Below, in pieces: positions 48,559-58,664 of a stretch of 64,000 bases of DNA. Position 1 is the stretch's first letter, and each line of letters starts with the position of its first letter. The DNA comes from Poronia punctata (lineage: Eukaryota > Ascomycota > Sordariomycetes > Xylariales > Xylariaceae), in assembly GCA_022579005.1 (NCBI GenBank), contig MU401458.1, forward strand, positions 186,001-250,000, written 5' to 3'. The position numbers and the translations under genes are program-made. The notes below the pieces were generated by a model. It was not told where the DNA came from. It saw nothing but the letters and a program-made list of their open reading frames with translations, and searched no databases.

Positions 48559-50220
48559 TTATTCTTTAACACGACCTAACGCCTCTCCCATCTTGACTCG
48601 TTGGCCCTTCTCGACGGCCCAATGGAAGCCGCCTTCGGCACCGGGATGATGCGCAGCGGGGGCTTCGAAAACAAGAACAACTGTGCTTCCTAATTGAAAG
48701 CCACCCATCTCCTCGCCGCGTCGCAGGGCATGGCCGCCGAGAACGGCACTGGCGCCGGAATAGGTGGCCTCGGCGAAGCCGCTGTAGGGCTCCCCTCGGG
48801 CCGAGGCTTCCTCCGCAGCGCGGTCGGCGGCCGTGTCCGTTACCAGGGAGTTAGTCCGTAGCTCTTTGTCGAAGTTGACCTTGATGGAGCCCACGTTCGT
48901 GGCGCCGACGGGGGTGTAAGAGAAGAAACCCCAGCGCCAACGGCCGAGGAGCGCGATTCGCTCGTTCAGCGTGAAGAGGCCGGGGAGCGTGCGCTGCAGA
49001 TATGGGGACACAGAATACAGCTCGCCGGCGAAATGGCGACGGCGCTCGACGACCCAGTTGGCGGGGGAGTGGAAGCGATGGTAATCGCCCGGTGCAAGAT
49101 ATACGACAATGTAGTAGAGAGATGTCTTCGTGTCGGTGCCAAGGAGGTCGTACCAGGGCTTCTCGCCAAGCGCGAGTTCGGCCCGTACCTGGGAGACAGC
49201 ACCTGGACTCGAGGGGTCTGCCGACTGGTCTTCGATTGTGGTACTGCTTTGGCGGCTTTCGTCCGTGCTTCCTGACAAGAGGCTAGGAACCGTGTACGAG
49301 ATACCGTTAACCCGAGCAAACTCTTGGTCTGCCTGTACCAAATGGTCTTCTTCCCGCTCATCTTTCTCGTTGTTCTGTTCCAGACTCTGACTCGAAATGC
49401 TTGGTGTTGGTGTGTGCTTGCCTAGTAGCGCGTCCAGTGTATATGTCATGCCTTTCACCTGCTCGATGTCGCCTCCCTCGACTTTGCCAAACTGTAAAAC
49501 TCGGCCATCGGATGGTGACAGAAGCGCATTCGGGTCCGGATCTAATGGCCGCACGCCGGGCTTCAGGGTTCTATAGAAAAACGCTGCGAGATTTGGGTAT
49601 ACGTGCAGATCGGGTTCTGCGACCTCGTCGAGATTCACTCCGAATATGAATGCGTATAACTTGAAGCCGGGCACACGTAAGTAATAAGGGATAGTGAGCT
49701 CATTGAACTGGCCCCATATCCTTGATATCGCCTTGAGAGGTAAAGTGGACATGACTTGGACTTGCCTAGACAGAAATAACCGTAAGTAAAACAAAACAAC
49801 CGAATGAGGTCCCATTGGCAGGTCGGCTTACCAAGGTCCATCTGGTCGAACCCTCGGCCTCTTCTTGGGCCTAGACGACTCCCCCTCCTGTAACGCTTCC
49901 CTCTCCAATCTTTCCTTCTCCCGCGCCTGTGATTTATAAAACTGGACGAAGCCTAGGAACCCCACGCCTAGCCCTATCGGTATAGGGTACCATTTGACCT
50001 TGGTGTCGTTGAGCGCATGGCGTAGTCTAGAGCCGAATCGCTCTCGGTTCTGAAATACGGGTTGCGATTGACGAAAGGAAGCTGCGGAAGAAGCTGTAAA
50101 CTGACGTGCATATCGGGGGGTATATGTCGTCCTAAGGTTGCAGCGGGCACATGATGGACCGAATTTCGAATTCTTGGACAAATGGGCTCGTCTTTGCACT
50201 AGTCTCGTCGGGGTTGCCAT
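48559..50220 (-). CDS. psd1: Phosphatidylserine decarboxylase, mitochondrial type
   Basis: Two exons (50220-49832 and 49765-48559) give 531 residues. The N-terminus is basic and Ser/Thr-rich with few acidic residues, as in a mitochondrial presequence, and is followed by one hydrophobic span (IPIGLGVGFLGFVQFY) that anchors Psd1 in the inner membrane. The autocatalytic LGST motif is at residues 488-491; self-cleavage before Ser490 makes the pyruvoyl group and splits the chain into beta and alpha subunits. Other family segments are VPGFKLYAFIFGVN, LLSPSDGRVLQFG, APGDYHRFHSP with its conserved His, and GGFQLGS. The enzyme makes phosphatidylethanolamine from phosphatidylserine. An insertion rich in Glu, Gln and Ser of about 80 residues interrupts the domain after DALLGKHT. 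It is divergent from the UBL gene. Confidence 0.95.
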
Positions 50221-51331
50221 GGTCTGCGGCCTATGGGCAGTGGAGGGACTGCCTTTTTTCTGGTATGTTGCCCCCAAAATTGGACAGGGTGGTAGGGGGG
50301 TTCAGATTCGAGATTCAATCATCTGCTCATGCTTGAAAGATTAACAAGATATTATCTTCCGATGATGAGGTGCGGCAAGCGACATGGAACGAGCCGCTAA
50401 CTACGAGTAGGTGGCTCAGGTGGGTTTCTATCTAAAAAGTGGCTTTCCAAGCACTCAAGGTAACGATGTTGATAGAAACACGCTAAAACGCGCCTACCGG
50501 ACTACCTACCCTAGAGAGCGTACCGAATACTTGGGTCTTATTGCCTTTGCTGTTGTTGAATACTTAAAGTCACAAACAATAGGTAAACGCAGACAAACAC
50601 ATATCGGATACATATTAGCAACTAAAATTGGCCATGTGGACAGTCTACGAAAGTTGTAGAGGAAGCCCACGGCCACGCGACACAGGTACGATGACGCAGT
50701 TTAGGTAATACCTATGTACTCGTAGTTTGTCTCGACTACGAGTACGAGGAGATATTACTTGATGGGCGGTAAAAGAATGAGCAGCTAATGTGGTCTAACC
50801 ACAACGGTGTTGAAAACGTGCAATGTAGACTTCTTACCACTTGGGGAAGCCGCTAAACCCTGGGAGGCAATGATGGACAGGACAGGTCGATGTCATTCTA
50901 TGGATGTTACCCCAGTAAAACCTACTCGTCCCGAAGCCGACCAATACGCTACGTACTCGTACTTGTTTAGGACAACAAGACAAGTCGCTTATCAATACAA
51001 AAAGTAAGAACCAAACAATATTCAGCTTTAGCATACTTATAAGAGTGAACAACGTAGGATTAGCGAATCCATTGGCGATTTAGTTTCCTGCACGACTCTT
51101 TGTTTATTTTAGTTGTCTTGTATCACGGCGACGGGAGTTCCTTAGGTGGTTGTGAACCTCGGAGTTGTTGCTTCGCTGTCACTTTGCCTAATATGCCCAC
51201 CACGCCTTCAACTTCCCGGCTGTAGCTTTGCGGTTAAACTTCTGGCTCGATAACAGCGTCGGTGATCTCACCTTGGCCTTATAAAACCAGGGCACGACCA
51301 GCCTACCTAGTCACTTCTTGAACCGATCACG
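50221..51331. promoter_or_regulatory. Divergent intergenic region (psd1 / UBL-domain gene)
   Basis: This 1.1-kb stretch holds the promoters of two divergent membrane-biology genes. It contains four TACGAGTA/TACTCGTA octamers at 50402, 50717, 50737 and 50954, the densest group in the window; the pair at 50717 and 50737 form an inverted arrangement 12 bases apart. No coding frame with features. Confidence 0.45.
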
Positions 51332-53575
51332 ATGGCTTCCGACCCGACTGCCCCGGCGTCTGGGGCAACAGAGGTTGACAAGTTCGCACTACAACTCCTG
51401 TCGCCATCCGTCGGTGTCCCTCAGCCGCTCCTTTTCTCGGAACTTCCCGTGTCTACAACGGTTGGACAGCTGAAGGAACGAATCCGGGAGACCATCGATA
51501 GGAAACCACCCAATGACGCCCAGCGACTCATTCACAGGGGCCGACTCCTAGTGCGCGATAATGAGACCATGCTCGAGCTATTTGGCGAAGAAGCAGTAAG
51601 CGCACCGACTCTATAGACCTTCCAGGCACCCATCTTGTGTGTTTACTAATGGGTGGTTTTTCAGCTTCGATCCGCTCAGCGTCAGACTTTACATCTGGTA
51701 CTTCGCGATTTCCAAACCAGCCATCAGGGTAGTACACCAACACCTCCAACCTCAACACAACACGCAAATGCGAACGCACAACCTCCACCGTCCACATTAT
51801 TCCCAGGACTTGGTGGGCAATCTCGTATCAGAGTAGCGATTGCCGGACCACCCCATCCTCCAGTCTCTGGGGTCCCTACGCAACCTGGTCAAGCAGGGCC
51901 AACTCTGGCCCAGCTTCCGCCCGGCTGGGCACCGCAACACAACTGGCCGAACCACTTTCAGACCGCGGGCGGCGTAGGAGCTGGTGCAGCTACAAACCAA
52001 CCATTTCAAACCCCTGGATTCGCTCATTTAGCCGGTCATCAAGGTTCACATAACCCCGCCATTTCACCATTTGCGATACCGGGCAATCCGGGGTCTCCGT
52101 TCCAGCCGGAAGCTACGCGTGTCATAATGCGCGAAGGCGTCGGCCCTGATGGACAACGCTGGCGCGTTACCGTCAATGAATCGGTTATCAGCACGACGCA
52201 GAGGCTTGGCAGGTTAAGACCCCCGTACTCGCCAGCCTCTCCCCCCCTTCGCGCAGTTTCACAGCCGAGGTCTGTATCAAGCACCCGGTCAACCGGAGGT
52301 CATGACGCAGGATCGGCATCGCGCGTCATAGCGGACGCTATGCGTCGGAATGCTAGTAGCTCTTCTTTGGCAAATCTGGCGAGTCATCATGCGCAACAAC
52401 CAATACATCCTGGGGTAACAAGCCCATTGATACAGTCGCGCACCGGAAGCACTGCGGGTACCCCAGACCCCTTTAGAGCGAGTGGTTATTCTACCAATGC
52501 AGACACTTCGGCCGGGGCTCATGCGAACCAGCCATCGGCGAGTCCGGAGGTGTACATTCTCTCATCTCCCAGTGGCCCTCAAGCGATATTGATTAACAAC
52601 GACCTAAACGTATATCACACCCCTCAACTTCAGAGTCTTTCGCCCATGGGTCTCCCTCTTCCCCCACTTTCGCGCGCTATCACCCCAAGAGCCTTCTCGA
52701 CGGCTCAGTATGGCGTTCCACCGCAGATCGTCCATCGGTCTACCGCGCGTGGAGGTGTGCCAAATACAAATACTACTCGTATTGCGACGCCTCAAGGCCC
52801 GCAGGCTCAAGTACAGCGACAACAGGAGCTGCAATTCCCTCATCAAGGGCGGCATCAGTTTGGCCACGGGATGGACAATCCCCAGGTCCAGGCCATCAGG
52901 ATAGCGCAGGTATGGCCGCACATCTGGATGCTATTCCGTCTGGCACTGTTCATCTGGTGGTTCACGTCACCAACGTCGAGCTGGTCCCGATGGATCACGG
53001 TCGTGTCTATTGCCATCGCCCTGTTCGTTGCCAACACGGGGCTCTTGAACCCCTTGGCGGAGCAAATCTGGATTCCTCTTCGCCGTCACTTGCAAAACCT
53101 AATTCCGCTAGCAGCTGAGCCGAATCGGCGACGAGGTGCAGATGGGAACGATCAGAATCCAGAAAGACGAGGAAGGCCGGATCCGAACGAAGCTGCCGCC
53201 AGACTTGTCCAACAGCGCCGTCAGGATAATGCCGAATGGTTGTTACATCAAGTGAGACGGATAGAGCGGGCTGCTATCCTTTTCGTCGCCAGTCTCGCTC
53301 CTGGCTTGGCGGAAAGACATATTGCCCAAGTAGAGGCGGAAGCGCGGGCAGAAAGGCAGCGACAGGAAGAGGCCGAAGCCGCAGCGGCTGCCGCAGCGGC
53401 TGGTGATGCGGCTACCCCCGAAGATAATAACAATAACGACACCTCTTCAGGTGCAAATGCTACCACTAGCAGCGCTACTCCGCATTCCGATGAAGCTGAA
53501 GCTGGACCGTCCGGTAATGAGACCAACCCAGCTATCAACACTGGCGATCAAGAAGGGCCCGCTGTAACTGTGTAG
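51332..53575 (+). CDS. Ubiquitin-like domain membrane protein (HERP-like)
   Basis: Two exons, 51332-51595 and 51665-53575, give 724 residues. Residues about 15-105 form a ubiquitin-like domain split by the intron (VGQLKERIRETI, then AQRLIHRGRLL, then LHLVLRDF). A long Pro/Gln/Ser-rich middle follows. Two hydrophobic segments lie at about 505-550 (WMLFRLALFIWWF and WITVVSIAIALFVANTG). The C-terminus has a coiled acidic/Ala-rich helix and an Asn/Thr/Ser-rich tail. UBL domain, central disorder and paired helices match the HERPUD layout, in which the UBL works with the ER-associated degradation machinery. Fungal members of this type are poorly studied, so an ERAD role is inference. Confidence 0.82.
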
Positions 53576-53912
53576 GAAGCATCACAGGAAGTGAAGTGAT
53601 GGAAGATGTACAAAGATAGAAGAGTTGCGTGGTTGTTAGAGTCATGTTGTCAGTGTCTTTGCTGCAAGTGACGTTGATGCGTACGAACGGTAGAGCCCCA
53701 AGCCTTTTGTTTTTAGTCTTAATCGTCGTTGAAGTAGTATTGGCCACCACCAACAGCCTTTAGACGGCGACATTCACAGTTTTACTAAACTTGAGAGCGA
53801 AAAGAAAGTAGATGAAAACATGCGGTCTTTGCGCAAAGTTTAATGATATGTAAAGTAGCGAGTGAATTGAAATCATGTACATGTATGTGATAAGCTTCGG
53901 TGCAAAATTGGT
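53576..53912. other. 3' flank of UBL-domain gene
   Basis: No coding features; the stretch leads into the assembly gap. Confidence 0.5.
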
Positions 53913-54036
53913 GGGGGGGGGGGGGGGGGGGGGGGCACAAAAAAAAAAAAATAAAGGTAAAATTAAAGAAAAGGGTGATAATTAACAAGAGGNNNNNNNN
54001 NNCCCCGCGCCCGCCCCCCCCCCGCCCGCCCGCCCG

Positions 54037-54095
<59 letters not shown>
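53913..54095. other. Assembly gap with flanking poly-G and poly-C
   Basis: A run of 23 G (53913-53935) is followed by an A-rich stretch, then ten undetermined bases (53993-54002), then a C-rich block of about 93 bases (54003-54095) that is pure C for its last 60 or so. The pattern suggests a scaffold join made where reads stopped in a G/C homopolymer. The order and amount of DNA across the join cannot be trusted. Confidence 0.95.
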
Positions 54096-54182
54096 ACCAA
54101 AAGAAAACAAGAAAGGGAAAAGTTCAGAAAACTGCTAGTCTTATACACCTCCGCGCGAGAAAAGAAACCACACACACAAAAC

Positions 54183-55356
54183 TCAATGCCACTCAACAAC
54201 ATGGCTCACCTTCCTATTGCTCCTCTTGTTATTCTTATAGACCATGGCCGGCCCATCAGGTCCATCAAGCCCAAAGCAATCTTCCTCGACACCATTCCCG
54301 CACAAGGGCGCGAGCTCATGCGTCTCCATATCACAATACAAGCCCTCGGCAACGGAGACGAAATCCGGCCCATAACTCGTGTCGGAATCACAGACTTCGG
54401 TCGCGTTATGATAATTTCGATGGCTGACGACGATTCTATCGTCGGTGGACCGACGCGACTTGCGCGGTCCGTGTCCAGAAGAACGCTTCGCGAGACCAGC
54501 GGTGCCGTCGGGAGATAGGAGCTGCGTGCCGCCGTTGGAGTCCCAGGCACGCATGCCTGCTCCGCAATGGTCCTTGCCGTCGCCCTCTTGCTCTGGTCCG
54601 TTGGGTTCGGCGTAGAAGTCGGCCCAGGTAATTCCCAACACGGCGGCTTTGATGTCGTTGGAGTGGTCTTTGTCGATCCAGGTGCAACGAGGGCCTCTGT
54701 GAGATGGGGGTTTTAAGGGTTAGGGTTTGGAAGATAGTAAAATAAAATAGGGGGTTATTAGGGTTATTAGGGTTATTAGGGTTAGTGAGAGGGATTGATT
54801 ATGTAAGGTACTTACTTACCTGACTGATTGATCATCCCCGCCAGAATTTTGAAGCTCGTATCCGCTTGGATACCAATCTAATCCGCAGGTATATCCCCAA
54901 TCGCCTACCCAGCCCCATTTGGTACTTTCGGCAAAGGTGGCGCTTATGTAGGCTATACAGAGGGCATCGTTATCTGCGTCTTTTTTTTTTTTTTGGTAGT
55001 CGTCAGTTTATTGAATTGCATGATATAACATCTAAAAAGGGCTGGACCGGACTTGGGAACTTACAAAACTCGGTAATACTAGACTGCTGGGTCCCCTCCT
55101 GCTCGGCGCTGAAATCGGCATAACCCCCATCCTTGACTTCCCCGCCGCCGCCGGACCCCATGAGTTCCCCGTTGTGGTTGTACGTCTTGATGAGCTCGAT
55201 GGATCCGCCCGCGTTCTGGAGACCCCCGCCGTCCGACCCGTCCTTGCCTACTTGGATCCGGTACCGGGATGCTGCCTCCTCGGGGGCAGGGATCAGGTCC
55301 TCTGCAAATGTCCAGATTCCGAGAAGCGAGCCGACGACTCCGATTGCTGTTGCCAT
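54183..55356 (-). CDS. Secreted-type protein of unknown function
   Basis: Three exons (55356-55065, 54973-54820, 54696-54183) give 319 residues. The N-terminus (MATAIGVVGSLLGIWTFAEDL) is hydrophobic and can act as a signal peptide. The middle carries conserved-looking aromatic and cysteine segments: NDALCIAYISATFAE, KWGWVGDWGYTCGLDWYPS and then, across the second intron, PRCTWIDKDHSN, followed by ITWADFYAEP and a cysteine-containing C-terminal half with an LAKRSSGHGPRKSRR basic patch. This combination of CxAxIxATF, WGWVGDWG and CTWIDxDH recurs in uncharacterised secreted proteins of plant-associated ascomycetes, as far as I recall; no function is known to me. The gene begins just beyond the assembly gap, but its reading frame is complete. 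Confidence 0.78.
54713..54786. repeat. Telomere-like TTAGGG-containing repeats in an intron
   Basis: Within the second intron of the secreted-protein gene there is AAGGGTTAGGGTTTGG followed by four tandem 9-base units of the form GGTTATTAG (54753-54785). They resemble degenerate TTAGGG telomere repeats, the telomere repeat of most filamentous ascomycetes. Confidence 0.85.
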
Positions 55357-56603
55357 TTTTTTTGGGATGGTGGTGATGGTGGTGGTGGTGATATAAAATG
55401 AGTAAAAAGTAGATGTTGATTCTTTTGAATTTATCGGGTAAAGGATATGAGGTGGGTTGATATTTGTGCGTGTGTGTGTGTGTCTGTCTGTGTCTGTGTC
55501 CGTGTTTTGTGATGAAGCTTTGGAAGAAGAGGTGGTGAATGCCCAGTTATATATACTCGTTTTCCTCCCCTTCTTGGGTTCCGGATCCTGTGTTAGTGAT
55601 GATTTATTTCCCACACCTATTCCTTGGTAAAAACGTCAATTATATTATCACTCTGTCCTTCGATGCAACTCTAGGGGAAACTTTTGCCAAACTGACGAAA
55701 TGAGGATTTCTCCCAGTTGGATGAGGAAAGATGGAGGTGACGTAGGTAAAAAGGTGAGATTTCTCGTCATGGTTTTATGAAAAAACATCATGTCTTCTCA
55801 AAACGTTGCCTCCCCTGAATATGAACGTCGAACCTGGGAATCGCGGTCTCAGACTGCAGGTGAGATGACGATGTAGATCATAGGCAGACACGTTAGTTGT
55901 TGGTTTGTCCAATGTGGAAAAGAAAAAGGAAAGACTTGTGCCGCCATCCTACAGAAGGAAATATCGTATCGATTTCATACGGGTCTGAGAGGTGAAAAAT
56001 GTTCTCTACTCATACACATTGCTGTGTCTCTTCCCAAGTTATTAACAGTTATACGGCAAATCATGTAAAGCTAGGTACTGTTTGAGAGAGAGAAAAGAAG
56101 CTGCTTCACCCCTGCCTCACGTGTAAGTGGAACAGCAGTATGACGCTGCTGTGCCGCGATAGACGCATGTTGTTGGTTTGTTGGTTCCTAATTATATAAA
56201 ATCTCCAGCAGAAAGTTAGAGAATTAAAGGGGCACGGGGGCTTCTTTAACGTCATAACATTGATTGTGGGATTCGACATGAAAAAACATGACAGCAAAAA
56301 AGTTGTCTTCATCATACAAGGCAGGATGGAGATATTGAAAGGTGTTTGTCGATTTGGCGACTTACCTCGATTCGTTGGTTTTACGTGGATAGCTTCTTTG
56401 AATAGAGCAGGAAAAACAAGATGTTGTCGGTGGCCCCCGTCTTTCATACGAATATATATATATATCTAGTGTTTCTGCCATGCCAAACTCATATTTCCAA
56501 AAACAGCATCGCACAAAAGTCTTTTATCTCTAGAAGCAAGAGAAGAACCCAAACTATCCCACCCTCTTATTAAAAAAAAATCGGAAACCATCCACACTTC
56601 ACC
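55357..56603. promoter_or_regulatory. Divergent intergenic region between two secreted-protein genes
   Basis: This region lies between the minus-strand secreted-protein gene and the plus-strand small cysteine-rich gene. A TATATATA run occurs at 56455-56465, about 140 bases before the start of the cysteine-rich gene, and the minus-strand gene has a TATATAACTG box at about 55546-55555. No gene recognised inside. Confidence 0.5.
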
Positions 56604-57006
56604 ATGCAGGTCGTCAAGTCTTCCGCCCTCTTGATCTTTCTCATCGGCATTAGCCACAGCAAGGCCGTTGTTGTCAAGAGAGAGGACTCAGATGGCGTAA
56701 GTATCTATCTTTTTCTCCCCCGGGTCTATGAAATGGAAAAAGCGCAAGAGGAGACGGACTAACAAAAAAGATAGTTTTGCTCTAAAGCAAATAACGAATG
56801 TCTGAGTGACTCTGGTATCCTAGGAGATTGTGGCGACACTACTGTAAGTAGTTGAGAAAGAAGACAATGTTTACGCCATGGTCCATGGACACGGGTACTG
56901 ATTCTGTCTCCTATTTTCTTAGTGCACCAAAGACAACAATCCTTGCACTTTTGTTAGGATCTGTGGCGGAATGGGGTTTTGCGATAGTTGGAACGAATGT
57001 ACTTGA
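56604..57006 (+). CDS. Small secreted cysteine-rich protein, effector-like
   Basis: Three short exons (56604-56696, 56775-56843, 56923-57006) join through GT-AG introns in frame to give 81 residues. The exons are too short to stand out as open frames. The first 20-22 residues are a signal peptide (VVKSSALLIFLIGISHS region). A Lys-Arg at residues 25-26 would be a Kex2 cleavage site, and the remaining 55 residues contain eight cysteines and few hydrophobic stretches, so four disulfides are possible. All introns fall between codons (phase 0). The gene has good signals: an ATG in ACCATG context and a TATA-like run upstream. Features match small secreted proteins that plant- or host-associated fungi use as effectors or antimicrobial peptides; the function is not known. 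There is no family name that I can give. Confidence 0.75.
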
Positions 57007-57869
57007 GTGGGGAGAGTGGTTGTATTGTTTTGTTTTGTTTTGTACTTGTACACTTTGGCTTTTCTGCCATGGTTTTGGCTTGAGATACTATTGTTGTTAT
57101 TTTTACTTGCACCGTCTAAGACATGTCATGATTTATTGTTTTGAATCAAGTGGTTGAGTTTCCATAACATCCCGGGGGAATTACAAAAGTTATTCTCTCC
57201 GCCTCTGTCATTGACCGAGAGTGTAAGCTGAAACATCGGCACACCATGTAGAAAATGAGAAATGTAAAAGATCAGCTGTGATAACCCGGGAGAAAATGAT
57301 GTTGACATTGCCGCGAGGAACTACTTCTTCTGTCCCCTAATCTACCTTGTTATATTGTTCGTCTTTGCCGCGTTCAACATGTTGCCCTTGCCGTCTTACC
57401 TCAGTTATGCACTCCACAAATCTGGGGTGTATCCGCTCGGTTTCAATCCTGTTAGTCTAATTAGGTCGAATGTCAGTGAGATGCGGTAACAATCAAGATT
57501 CACGTGTTTAAAAAGTAGGGGAAAGGAGGGAGATCGGCAGATGGATTTGTCGTGCCACTGCCACGTGCGGCACAGACCAATAAGAACAGCCAATATTCAA
57601 AACATCGAAACCAACAACCAACGACATGCATTCAGACCAGCTAAAGTTACCAAATATATTCTTTCACCTTTGATAACTTGATTGTAACCCTTGTGTCCTG
57701 TTGGAATTCATTCTTTGTCTTGGCATACGTAGGTCAATCGTGTATACTAGTAATACAATATATATGTTATTGTCAAATCCACCCAGTCTTTCCACTTTGA
57801 ACATGTCCCTCCCTCTCCCCCATATTCCATTTCAACACGTAACTTGTAAAATCCCTGATACGTTCGACA
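57007..57869. other. Intergenic region
   Basis: 3' flank of the small cysteine-rich gene and promoter side of the next gene. GTTTT repeats occur at 57026-57044. No coding features recognised. Confidence 0.45.
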
Positions 57870-58664
57870 ATGAAGCTGTCCTTGATCCCCATCGCCGCAG
57901 CCCTAACGACACACTCGGCCTTGGCCTGGGATATATCAAAGGAGCACAAGTGCAATAGCGAAGAGCTCTGCCTCCAATCCTTCCTCTGGTGTCCTCCTTC
58001 TCATAACGGAGAGAGCTGTACATATCCTCCCGATGCTTACCCTCTAAAGCCACCTTCACATGGCGGAATCAACCCGGCCCTACTCCTATCCGGCAAATCA
58101 TACAATATCGCTTGGAAAAAAACTCAACATAGGGATGACAGTCGTGTACGAGTGCAGTGGAAGATGCCCGGAGGCTTCTCTTGGGAAACCAGTATGTCTG
58201 TCTCTTCTCATCGTAGGGTACCAAGAACTTAGCAGACGGGCTGACTGGGTAGTTTAGATACGACAAAAACCGAATTCGTCCTAGAGCCAGGTAAAATCCT
58301 CGACTCGTTCCCAACAGCGCAATATCCCAACGTCAGCAAGGAAGAGGCCTGGCACTCCGTCACGCAGGGCGTCACCAACGTCATCACCATCACCTTCGCC
58401 TCGGACGGGGATATCCCCGAGGGACCGTGGGATACGTCGCAACAGTTCGTTGTGCAGTCGTCATGGGTAGAGCAATACCTGAGCACTCAGGCGACAATGA
58501 CGCGAAAGGAGACATACGATAAGTGGAAGTTGGGAGTCGGCGTCGGCGTCGGAGTCGGTGTTCCCTTGCTGCTCGCTTTGACTGCCCTTGTTACTCGATT
58601 GGTTGTGAAGAGGGCGAATAATAACAGACCTGTAAATGATGGTAAACTGTCCGCTACGGGATGA
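57870..58664 (+). CDS. Secreted single-pass membrane protein of unknown function
   Basis: Two exons, 57870-58191 and 58258-58664, give 242 residues. Residues 1-19 are a signal peptide (MKLSLIPIAAALTTHSALA). The outer domain of about 175 residues has four cysteines near its start, a Pro-rich stretch and an alternating hydrophobic pattern (SYNIAWKKT, VRVQWKMPGG, NVITITFASDG) suggesting a beta-sandwich. A hydrophobic helix with a Gly-Val repeat (LGVGVGVGVGVPLLLALTAL) follows at about 198-222, then a basic cytoplasmic tail. This resembles many fungal surface proteins with an Ig-like outer domain, but no family is recognised. Confidence 0.75.

Noticed and set aside
53900..54427. Frame with poly-Pro and undetermined residues
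   Set aside because: It spans the assembly gap and homopolymers; no real gene can be inferred.
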